DNA from: Lytechinus pictus
Taxonomy: Eukaryota > Echinodermata > Echinoidea > Temnopleuroida > Toxopneustidae
Length of the DNA: 64,000 bases
NCBI RefSeq assembly: GCF_037042905.1
Contig: NW_026974140.1
Coordinates: 18,464,001-18,528,000, forward strand
Direction of reading: 5' to 3'
The position numbers and the translations under genes were made by a program. Below the pieces are notes generated by a model that saw only the letters and a list, made by a program, of their open reading frames with translations, did no database searches and was not told where the DNA came from. Shown here piece by piece: positions 12,601-20,726 of this stretch (its first letter is position 1; each line of letters opens with the position of its first letter).

Positions 12601-15600
12601 TATTTTACGATTGATTGCATTGACTACAATGTGCAACTAATCGTGAAGATCAAGCATACGATTAATCGCTAACCTTTGTGTTACAGGACCTAGGAATTTA
12701 AAAGTTTTAATATAAAAATGAAAATGATGAGCATTAATATTTAATCCCATAAAATGTTTTAGGTATACTTGTATGTCAAATATCATTTGCATATGATGAC
12801 AATATATGAATCAATAATAAAATGCTTTGAGTAAACAAATCTGTCCCCGTGAAGGCTTTATCCCATTGCTGTTTACTGTAAAATAGGCTGTGCTATTGAG
12901 TGATTGTGCTGGCCTTGTTTTAAAAAAAGAACAGAAAATGAGTTGTGATAAACATTTAATTCTTCAAATTTTATCACAACCACAGGCAGATCTATGTTCA
13001 GGAAGTTTCTTTTTTTAAAAAGTCCATGTGAGGAACATCTGGTTGATTTCTCATGAAAAATAATCACCTTAAGAATTAAAGTCCATGCTGCTTCAAACCC
13101 CTCCTGGGGTTTATGCATCCTGACATACTGAGTCGAATCCAATACATGTTTCATTCATTAAAATGCTAGTTGAATTACAGCTAGATAGGATAAATGTGTA
13201 TTATTTTGTGGAAGTGTTTAAGAGTTAATAGATCCACCCATGGGTAATTTATCCTATTTTAGTACATTAAAAACCCTAGATGGGGGTTATAACCTATTTA
13301 ACATTGAACCTATTAAACTCGGACCATTAGCATTGTAATTGTACCTGTTGCTGATTATTTTAAAATATATTTAATTAGTTAAAAAAAGCCAACTCATGTT
13401 TAATACTGCATTTTTTGTTTCCATCTGTAGAAAAAGTATTATAATCATTGCAAGACCTGTTCAGTGGTTACCAGCTCTGGACGTCTACTCTTTCATCAAG
13501 CTGGTGAAGAGATCGACTCTGCGGAATGTGTCATTCGTATGAACAATGCCCCCGTTGTTGGATATGAGGAATATGTGGGAAAGAAGACAACCTCACGGAT
13601 TGTGTGCTTCCGATCTGTTGCCAATTTAAAGAAGAGCATGTTAACTGGCAGAGGATTTACAAAGGAGGTGAGAAAATACTTACCTTTCGATAGATCTGCA
13701 GTGGTAATGTGAAAAGTAGAAGTAAGAAAGAGAGAGTGAGAGAAGTGAAGATGGAAGGGTGAGAAAGATAGATAAAGAGAACATGGAAATGAAAAAAAAA
13801 TGATTTATTTAATGAGACACACACTTATAGATAGATAAAGAGAATATGGAAATGAAAAAAAAAATGATTTATTTAATGAGACACACACTTATAGATAGAT
13901 AAAGAGAATATGGAAATGAAAAAAAAAATTGTTTATTTAATGAGACACACACTTATAGATAGATAAAGAGAATATGGAAATGAAAAAAAAAATGATTTAT
14001 TTAATGAGACACACACTTATTTTTTCAAACAAAATTACAACAAAAGAGGAGGGGTAGCGATGGGGGGGGGGGGGGGGGAAGAAGGTTGGGAAAGAAAGAG
14101 GGAAGAGATAGTGCAGGCACAAAAGATTTATTTTGGGGGTGAATTGGGCCATTTTGAGCCTACATAACGTTTTGAGATGGTTTGAACTGTTTGATGATGT
14201 GAAAAATAAATCATGTCTGTAAAGCACAATATGTGAATTTATTCAAGCACATCTGTTTCAATATGCAAAAGAATATTAGGAGAATATCTAGTATATCTAG
14301 TATATACTATGTTATGGATGGTTTTCTATATTATACCATATTTGGGTTATTATTATCCTTGTAACAGGTGGTAGTATGGGGCGCTGAGAATCGTAGCCCT
14401 GATAGATGGGCCATGTCTGAACTTAAGATGTTCTTATGGCAGTACTAATTTTTGCTTATCATCTTATTAAAATATGGTAGTATGGGGTGCTGAGAATCCT
14501 AGTCATGGTAGATGGGCCATGTCTAAACTTAAGATGTTCTTAAGGCAGTACTTAAAAAACTAAATGATAATTATTTGCTTATCATCTTTATAACAGGTGG
14601 TTGTATGGGGTGCTGAGAATCCTAGCCATGGTAGATGGGCCATGTCTAAACTTAAGATGTTCTTAAGGCAGTACTTAAAAAACTAAATGATAATTATTGG
14701 CTATCATCTTTATAACAGGTGGTTGTATGGGGTGCTGAGAATCCTAGTCATGGTAGATGGGCCATGTCTAAACTTAAGATGTTCTTAAGGCAGTACTTAA
14801 AAAACTAAATGATAATTATTTGCTTATCATCTTTATAACAGGTGGTTGTATGGGGTGCTGAGAATCCTAGCCATGGTAGATGGGCCATGTCTAAACTTAA
14901 GATGTTCTTAAGGCAGTACTTAAAAAACTAAATGATAATTATTGGCTATCATCTTTATAACAGGTGGTTGTATGGGGTGCTGAAAATCCTAGTCATGGTA
15001 GATGGGCCATGTCTAAACTTAAGATGTTCTTAAGGCAGTACTTAAAAAACTAAATGATAATTATTGGCTATCATCTTTATAACAGGTGGTTGTATGGGGT
15101 GCTGAGAATCCTAGTCATGGTAGATGGGCCATGTCTAAACTTAAGATGTTCTTAAGGCAGTACTTAAAAAACTAAATGATAATTATTTGCTTATCATCTT
15201 TATAACAGGTGGTTGTATGGGGTGCTGAGAATCCTAGCCATGGTAGATGGGCCATGTCTAAACTTAAGATGTTCTTAAGGCAGTACTTAAAAAACTAAAT
15301 GATAATTATTGGCTATCATCTTTATAACAGGTGGTTGTATGGGGTGCTGAGAATCCTAGTCATGGTAGATGGGCCATGTCTAAACTTAAGATGTTCTTAA
15401 GGCAGTACTTAAAAAACTAAATGATAATTATTTGCTTATCATCTTTATAACAGGTGGTTGTATGGGGTGCTGAGAATCCTAGCCATGGTAGATGGGCCAT
15501 GTCTAAACTTAAGATGTTCTTAAGGCAGTACTTAAAAAACTAAATGATAATTATTGGCTATCATCTTTATAACAGGTGGTTGTATGGGGTGCTGAGAATC

Positions 15601-18537
15601 CTAGTCATGGTAGATGGGCCATGTCTAAACTTAAGATGTTCTTAAGGCAGTACTTAAAAAACTAAATGATAATTATTGGCTATCATCTTTATAACATGTG
15701 GTTGTATGGGGTGCTGAGAATCCTAGCCATGGTAGATGGGCCATGTCTAAACTTAAGATGTTCTTAAGGCAGTACTTAAAAAAACTAAATGATAATTATT
15801 GGCTATCATCTTTATAACAGGTGGTTGTATGGGGTGCTGAGAATCCTAGCCATGGTAGATGGGCCATGTCTAAACTTAAGATGTTCTTAAGGCAGTACTT
15901 AAAAAACTAAATGATAATTATTTGCTTATCATCTTTATAACAGGTGGTTGTATGGGGTGCTGAGAATCCTAGCCATGGTAGATGGGCCATGTCTAAACTT
16001 AAGATGTTCTTAAGGCAGTACTTAAAAAACTAAATGATAATTATTGGCTATCATCTTTATAACAGGTGGTTGTATGGGGTGCTGAGAATCCTAGTCATGG
16101 TAGATGGGCCATGTCTAAACTTAAGATGTTCTTAAGGCAGTACTTAAAAAACTAAATGATAATTATTTGCTTATCATCTTTATAACAGGTGGTTGTATGG
16201 GGTGCTGAGAATCCTAGCCATGGTAGATGGGCCATGTCTAAACTTAAGATGTTCTTAAGGCAGTACTTAAAAAACTAAATGATAATTATTGGCTATCATC
16301 TTTATAACAGGTGGTTGTATGGGGTGCTGAGAATCCTAGCCATGGTGGATGGGCCATGTCTAAACTTAAGATGTTCTTAAGGCAGTACTTAAAAAACTAA
16401 ATGATAATTATTGGCTATCATCTTTATAACATGTGGTTGTATGGGGTGTTGAGAATCCTAGCCATGGTAGATGGGCCATGTCTAAACTTAAGATGTTCTT
16501 AAGGCAGTACTTAAAAAACTAAATGATAATTATTGGCTATCATCTTTATAACAGGTGGTTGTATTGGGTGCTGAGAATCCTAGCCATGGTAGATGGGCCA
16601 TGTCTAAACTTAAGATGTTCTTAAGGCAGTACTTAAAAAACTAAATGATAATTATTTGCTTATCATCTTTATAACAGGTGGTTGTATGGGGTGCTGAGAA
16701 TCCTAGCCATGGTAGATGGGCCATGTCTAAACTTAAGATGTTCTTAAGGCAGTACTTAAAAAACTAAATGATAATTATTTGCTTATCATCTTTATAACAG
16801 GTGGTTGTATGGGGTGCTGAGAATCCTAGCCATGGTAGATGGGCCATGTCTAAACTTAAGATGTTCTTAAGGCAGTACTTAAAAAACTAAATGATAATTA
16901 TTGGCTATCATCTTTATAACAGGTGGTTGTATGGGGTGCTGAGAATCCTAGCCATGGTAGATGGGCCATGTCTAAACTTAAGATGTTCTTAAGGCAGTAC
17001 TTACAAACTAAATGGTTCTCTCTCAAGGATGGAGGTGAAGAGATAGCCAACGCAATCTTTGAATCAGAGACAGGTATATCAAGGTAAGTCATACCTGGGT
17101 CCCATAACACATAGGTTAGTGATTACCCTAATTGTATACTTAATTGTGACGATTGATTGTAATGCAATCGTTAAAATGATGATTGCTAAGCTTTGTCATT
17201 CAAGACCCTGGATACCATTTCATCAAACTTGTCAGTTGTCTATTCTGAGATATTTGTTTTAGCATTAATTGTGCTTCTGGTCCATGTTTCTTCGGCACAG
17301 CAGAATGAATCAAATGTTTTCACTGAGAACTCATTTACAAAGCTTGGATTCTGGTGTTCCGGGTATAACCGACTTGGGCCTTATGTGGTTACTCACATAT
17401 ATTTGTAAAGTGTAAATTCACTTGTTTGAAATCAGAAAGTGCAATTAAATGAGGTTAGTGTTTGGATTGTTATACCTACAGTTAACTATTCATTGTGTAT
17501 TGTAACTAACTGCATGATACCTAAAATATTTTTGAGTGAAATCAAAATGGCCATTACTAGAATCGCCCATAAACTGCTTCCTATAAAAAAGAATTCCTAT
17601 TGATATTATTTAAGCCTTTGAGATCTTTAAATAAAATTTGTGTTCTTAGACGAGATCGAAGTATATATGTTTATTACCAATAATTCAATGTAACTCATCT
17701 TGTTACCAATGTTAATCAATATTTTTTGTCCTTTTTGACAGGGAGAAGTCACACACCTGGCTGTCTACTGGTTTATTTACCATGCTCTTTGCTCTACAAA
17801 CCTGTGATAATATTACAGTATACGGAATGGTGGATGAAAACTACTGCAAGTAAGATATCCATGGAATATTATTAATTTTTTATTCATATGTGTACATGAT
17901 TAACTGCTCATATTGATGTTGTTTGTCTTTGGCAACTCATGCTTTGATAAAAATGAGATATATAAGATTTGTATTTATCTCCCTTATTTTGTGCCAATTC
18001 AGTTTTTAAAAAAATGTATGGTTACTGACATTAAAACCATTTTACAAAGAAATACAGATTAGTATAGTATTTTATTTTAAACATACAACAAAACAAGGGG
18101 GATGTATATGCAACCTTATAAAGGGGGGGGGGGTGGGGGTGAAAATCAGAAGTGTGATTGTAGATTATATTCTTCTACTCTTGGTGATAATGTTTCAATT
18201 CTAGCATTCATATCAGGAATGGAGATTCTATCAGTGAAATTAAATGTGTTTGACCTTTTAAATGTCTTTTTTAAAATCCAGATTGCATAAAGAAATAGAA
18301 GCACCTTACCATTACTATGAAAACCTGCCATGGAATGAATGTGAGTTTCTCAACATGCATGAGAACAAAATGAAACAAGGACATCGTTATCTGACGGAGA
18401 AAGCCCTCTATCGTCGCTTTGCATCCATGTTCAATTTAAATTTCAAGTATCCAGCATGGAACCTGACCAATGCATCACATGTTGATTTCAAGAGCCCATT
18501 TAGAGAGAAGTATATGAAGGAACACACAAAGAGGTGA
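3604..18537 (+). CDS. ST6GALNAC-type alpha-2,6-sialyltransferase (gene span, eight coding exons)
   Basis: Type II Golgi glycosyltransferase (GT29) predicted to move sialic acid from CMP-sialic acid to a GalNAc- or galactose-linked acceptor. Joined exons are 3604-3633, 6067-6126, 11295-11395, 12377-12545, 13431-13667, 16923-17083, 17742-17849 and 18282-18537, giving 373 residues with all phases matching. Visible parts: basic cytosolic tail (1-30), membrane anchor about 36-57, charged stem (65-120), sialylmotif L about 127-170 (EIDSAECVIRMNNAP), sialylmotif S about 259-282 (STGLFTM, then C274), motif III HYYE 299-302, and motif VS H323 to E328. The EIDxAxCVIRMNNAP form of motif L is typical of the ST6GALNAC III-VI group rather than ST3GAL or ST8SIA, so I place it there; the exact paralogue is not resolved. 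The intron before exon 6 carries an array of partial copies of that exon. Confidence 0.9.
3701..3861. mobile_element. Small inverted-repeat element (MITE)
   Basis: The ends GGGTGTTTCATAAAGCTGTT (3701-3720) and AACAGCTTTATGAAACGGCC (3840-3859) are inverted copies. Inside, a second palindrome (atttaccacaagaaaggat and its complement) makes almost the whole 160 bp foldable. No coding capacity. Confidence 0.7.
3901..4379. mobile_element. Non-autonomous DNA transposon, 479 bp, 3-bp target duplication
   Basis: Terminal inverted repeats of about 22 bases (AGGTGGTTTCAGACCGCC... at the left, its complement with one mismatch at the right). The ends are flanked by the direct repeat ATG (3898-3900 and 4380-4382). 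Internal copies of ggtattttggcggtctgaaa are subterminal repeats. A 3-bp duplication would suit a PIF/Harbinger-type mobiliser, though that family prefers TWA. Confidence 0.75.
5013..5957 (+). mobile_element. Dispersed repeat (tctgtctgtcc family) with a nested foldback element
   Basis: Shares long stretches with the inverted copy at 44505-44940: the gtatcacgctcgatgtccgt word, cttgtaaacgc, cataatttggtgtgtatgat, ggatcccagg, and the end word ttagcgacactcttg. A foldback element (5258-5777) interrupts it. It carries AGGTCA half-sites at 5186, 5194 and 5201. No coding frame. Confidence 0.65.
5258..5777. mobile_element. Foldback element of the gagaatgaaac family
   Basis: Left end ggagaatgaaacctttgga and right end tccaaaggtttcattcccc are inverted copies. 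Its body matches the element at 32430-33022 (agttatgagcatttgaat, gatcactaatgc, tggagatcctcc, gtgatgtcac). It sits inside the tctgtctgtcc repeat. Confidence 0.6.
6067..6126 (+). CDS. Sialyltransferase exon 2, cytosolic tail
   Basis: Sixty bases between a very strong acceptor (16 T then tttcag-type end) and donor gtaagt. Read in phase 0 it gives 20 residues, from NGIPAGYRKY to SKSLCC, which run straight into CGCPNIF of exon 3. The alternative frame starting with an internal ATG reaches a stop soon after joining exon 3, so I reject it. Confidence 0.65.
6718..7180. mobile_element. Foldback repeat rich in GGTCTA / TAGACC
   Basis: The left half repeats 'ggtcta' and 'ttggtctatt' and the right half repeats the complement ('tagaccaa', 'gattagaccatgtggga'), so the segment can fold on itself. 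A related but shorter segment is at 39100-39480. No coding capacity. Confidence 0.5.
7815..7945. mobile_element. Small foldback element, TTTCATGAA family
   Basis: Inverted ends (tttcatgaagattgttgtcagtgat and atcactgacaaagatgctttatgaaac) around a centre with tgattggctc. It belongs with the elements at 11114, 21059, 45686 and 55500, but lacks their X-box-like palindrome. Confidence 0.5.
9135..9369. mobile_element. MITE, 235 bp, with 6-bp target duplication CATTGT
   Basis: Ends TAGAGACAGTGATTTTCCG and the complement with one mismatch at the right. Flanks CATTGT at 9129-9134 and 9370-9375 are identical. Decayed relatives of the right half are seen at about 52860-52990 in the KLHL gene. Confidence 0.75.
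10141..11089 (+). mobile_element. Dispersed repeat with internal ~163-bp monomers and DR1 motifs (copy 1)
   Basis: Begins gtctcacctgcatagcagag and ends ccagaggcattccacttgtt, with an inverted tctcacctgcat word near both ends. The body is four or five monomers of about 162-197 bp. Four carry AGGTCAAAGGTCA exactly (10341, 10538, 10700, 10863), a perfect direct repeat of AGGTCA with one-base spacing. Copies 2 and 3 are at 19769 and 36294. No protein coding. Confidence 0.85.
11114..11218. mobile_element. Small foldback element with X-box-like palindrome
   Basis: Inverted ends (gcatttcatcaac and tttcatgaaatgg) with tgacaactt / aactttc words between. GTTACTATGGTAAC at 11155-11168 is nearly palindromic and matches the RFX X-box form GTTNCCATGGNAAC. 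It lies directly upstream of exon 3 of the sialyltransferase. Confidence 0.55.
11295..11395 (+). CDS. Sialyltransferase exon 3, membrane anchor
   Basis: Encodes CGCPNIF and then a hydrophobic run of about 21 residues (FAVILLYGMLAIVFMIVF and on), the signal-anchor of a type II membrane protein. The acceptor is ttggttcag. The donor gttagt is chosen over gtaaac four bases downstream because only gttagt leaves the two-base phase that exon 4 needs. Confidence 0.75.
12377..12545 (+). CDS. Sialyltransferase exon 4, stem region
   Basis: Encodes a highly charged segment from YERDKDPF to YRDIKDLK, the expected stem between anchor and catalytic domain. The acceptor is aaaatttag, the donor is gtaata in phase 0. 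A small inverted-repeat transposon begins 17 bases past the donor. Confidence 0.8.
12563..12692. mobile_element. Small foldback element, GTAACACAAAGCTTAGC family (copy 1)
   Basis: Left end ggggctgtaacaaaaagctt and right end gctaacctttgtgttacagg are inverted copies. Related elements are at 17094, 45380 and 51121. Confidence 0.65.
13431..13667 (+). CDS. Sialyltransferase exon 5, sialylmotif L
   Basis: Seventy-nine codons in phase 0, acceptor ccatctgtag and donor gtgaga. It carries the whole donor-substrate motif L: Cys130, then SSGRLL, EIDSAECVIRMNNAP and VGKKTTSRIV. The conserved Cys pairs in this family with a Cys in motif S (C274 here). This exon and exon 7 make the family assignment secure. 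Confidence 0.93.
13767..14018 (+). repeat. Four tandem copies of a 62-65 bp unit
   Basis: Units beginning gatagataaagagaa start at about 13767, 13829, 13892 and 13957. They differ mainly in the length of an A run and a few substitutions. The array lies 100 bp past exon 5, in the same intron as the partial-exon array. Confidence 0.85.
14062..14078 (+). repeat. Poly-G run in sialyltransferase intron 5
   Basis: An uninterrupted G tract of about 17 bases. It may be of uncertain length in any assembly. Confidence 0.8.
14368..16997 (+). repeat. Tandem array of partial copies of exon 6 with their splice acceptor
   Basis: Twenty-two copies at 122-123 bp spacing; the last is the true exon 6. Copy starts are 14368, ~14475, 14597, 14719, 14842, 14964, 15086, 15209, 15331, 15454, 15576, 15698, 15821, 15944, 16066, 16189, 16311, 16433, 16555, 16678, 16801 and 16923. 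Each unit has about 30 bases of intron end (tatcatctttataacag) and about 92 bases of exon start, coding VVVWGAENPSHGRWAMSKLK and on to QYL. Units 3-21 have one A more than the true exon just after QYL, which makes a TAA stop two codons later. None has a clear donor. Copy 1 is more diverged and also stops. Copies 2, 12 and 18 have lost the acceptor AG. Confidence 0.95.
16923..17083 (+). CDS. Sialyltransferase exon 6, the only full-length copy
   Basis: Encodes VVVWGAENP through QYLQTKWFSLKDGG to FESETGIS, between motifs L and S. Acceptor tttataacag; donor gtaagt in phase 2, matching exon 7. It is the 22nd unit of the array and alone continues past the repeat breakpoint at about 16997 (ctaaatg) into a donor. 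The upstream partial copies cannot replace it because they lack its 3' half. Confidence 0.9.
17094..17211. mobile_element. Small foldback element, GTAACACAAAGCTTAGC family (copy 2)
   Basis: Left cctgggtcccataacacata, right gctaagctttgtcattcaag then accctgg, inverted to each other with mismatches. It begins about 10 bases past the donor of exon 6. Confidence 0.6.
17742..17849 (+). CDS. Sialyltransferase exon 7, sialylmotif S
   Basis: Acceptor ctttttgacag, donor gtaaga. It carries motif S with STGLFTM, the conserved Cys274 and VYGM. This motif binds both donor and acceptor substrates in GT29 enzymes. Confidence 0.93.
18282..18537 (+). CDS. Sialyltransferase exon 8, motifs III and VS, stop
   Basis: Acceptor aaaatccag joins in phase to give KLHKEIEAPYHYYENLPW. 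Motif III HYYE and motif VS (HRYLTEK, H and E five apart) are intact, including the catalytic-base His of motif VS. One N-glycosylation sequon (NLT) follows near the C end. Stop TGA is 18535-18537. Confidence 0.93.
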
Positions 18538-19768
18538 CACTTTCCAGATCAAGTGTTCGTGTGTAGGTGATCAATGCAAATTGTGGTGTTAATTATTAAA
18601 GTGCCATGAAGGTGTTGTGTAAAGATAGAATGCTATGAGTGGGTGATCAGTTCAAGCTATGGTGTCAATCATGTGCAGTATAAAACACTTGTTTAACATA
18701 CTATTCTTATTGATAATTGAAAATTACAACAGATACTTCCAAGTTTATATGAACAATCATGAAATTTTACCATATGATTCTTAGGTACGGATATTTTTTT
18801 TAACCAAAAAATGAAACAAAATATATATATAGCAAATCATGTTATGAAGACAAAGATTGTGGTGGGCAAAATTTTGCCTTTTTACCCTGATAATATCGAT
18901 GAGCAGCAAAATTCACAGAAATGTGAAGTAATAGACTTTCAATATTCGTTTAAGCACTAGAAGTTTAGTTCCCTGTTGAAAGAACAGTGGACTTCAAATG
19001 CATATACATGTACACTACTAAACTAAAACTTATGCACACAGCGTCACTTAGGATGATACCATGCAAGAGCTGAAAATCAACATTATAATGTCATGTGATC
19101 ACACTGTATAAATGTCATGTGATCACACTGTATAATGTCATGTGATCACACTGTATAGTACATTGCAGTACTATCAATACAGTAATATAACTACTCAGCA
19201 ACCGCAGGATAGAATGTGATACAGTTTTATTTGTATAATTCCGAAGACAGTGTTCGTTAAGGTGTTTGATGCTGTATTCTTTAGTTACAAACCTGATCAA
19301 GGCTTATGCAATAAGTTTATTTGAATTTATATTACAGATATGAGTTCCACAAGGATAATTCAATTTGATTTCCATTTACCGGGAGGTAAAGCTTTAAATA
19401 GATCATCCAACTATTTGAAATAGAGACAAATCAAATTAAGTATATTCTTATTTCTAGAGATAAGTGCCTATCACTTTGAATCTATAGAGTAAAACAATAT
19501 TTTAATATGAATGAAACGTATTGTTGTATAATAAATTATATTAGATAGAACTATATTTCAAGTGATTGATGTTCTATATAGATGTAGATTTGATATTCAT
19601 GAAGAAACGATTTGCTCTATGCCTTGAATCTCACTGTTAGATGTGAAATGAATAGGTAGATGAATGGAAAGATTAAAACTCAAAAGAAATGCTCCACAAT
19701 ATTGAACAATGATACTGCTCAACTTTTGGTATTATTTCTTCTTTTTTCTTATATTATAAAGCCTTTTT
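18538..19768 (+). other. Probable 3' untranslated region of the sialyltransferase
   Basis: AT-rich, no open frame of interest, starting at the stop codon. Possible poly(A) signals occur (for example aataaa at about 19530) but none is clearly the real one, so the transcript end is not fixed. Confidence 0.4.
19084..19157 (+). repeat. Three tandem 24-25 bp copies of an E-box/TGATCA unit
   Basis: Unit aatgtcatgtgatcacactg with tata spacer is repeated three times. Each contains CATGTG (an E-box) overlapping TGTGATCACA, a perfect 10-base palindrome. Confidence 0.85.
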
Positions 19769-20726
19769 GTCTCACCTGCATAGCAGAGTGAGACTATAGG
19801 CGCCGCTTTTCCGACGGCGGCGGCGACGGCGACGGCGGCGGCGGCGTCAACACCAAATCTTAACCTGAGGTTAAGTTTTTGAAATGACAGCATAACTTTG
19901 AAAGTATATAGACCTAGTTCATGAAACTTGGCCATAAGGTTAATCAAGTATTACTGAACATGCTGCCTGAGTTTCATGTCACATGACCAAGGTCAAAGGT
20001 CATTTAGGGTCAATGAACTTAGACCATGTTGGGGGAATCAACATCAAAATCTTAACCTAAGGTTAAGTTTTTGAAATGTCATCATAACTTAGAAAATATA
20101 TGGACCTAGTTCATGAAACTTATACATAAGGTTAATCAAGTATCACTGAACATCCTGCATGAGTTTCACGTCACATGACCAAGGTCAAAGGTCACTTAGG
20201 GTCAATGAACTTTGGCCGAATTGGGGGTATCTGTTGAATTACCATCATAACTTTGAAAGTTTATGGATCTGATTCATGAAACTTGGACATAATAGTAATC
20301 AAGTATTACTAAACATCCTGTGCAAGTTTCAGGTCACATGATCAAGGTCAAAGGTCATTTAGGGTCAATGAACTTTGGCCAAATTGGGGTATTTGTTGAA
20401 TTACAGCCATAAATTTGAAAGTGTGTTGGTCTAGTTCATAAAACTTGGACATAAGAGTAATCAAGTATCACTGAACATCCTGTGCAAGTTTCAGGTCACA
20501 TGATCAAGGTCATGTAAGGTCAAAGAACTTTGGCCACGTTGGGGGTATTTGTTGAATTGCCATCATATCTCTATAAGTGTATTGGTCTAGTTCATAAAAC
20601 GTGGAAATAAGAGTAACCAAGTATCACTGAACATCTTGTGCGAGTTATAGTAGTTTTCAAAATCAGCACTGCTGCTATATTGAATCGCGTGATGCAGGTG
20701 AGACGGCCAGAGGCATTCCACTTGTT
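19769..20726 (+). mobile_element. Dispersed repeat with ~163-bp monomers and DR1 motifs (copy 2)
   Basis: Same start, end and internal layout as the copy at 10141, preceded by the same ttttt. Perfect AGGTCAAAGGTCA at 19990, 20182 and 20345; the fourth monomer has lost part of it by deletion. The start includes a ggcggcgacggc expansion that makes it GC-rich. Confidence 0.85.

Noticed and set aside
14368-16997. CRISPR-like regular array.
   Set aside because: Units are contiguous and nearly identical over their full 122 bp with no unique spacers, and the repeated part is a eukaryotic splice acceptor plus coding sequence.
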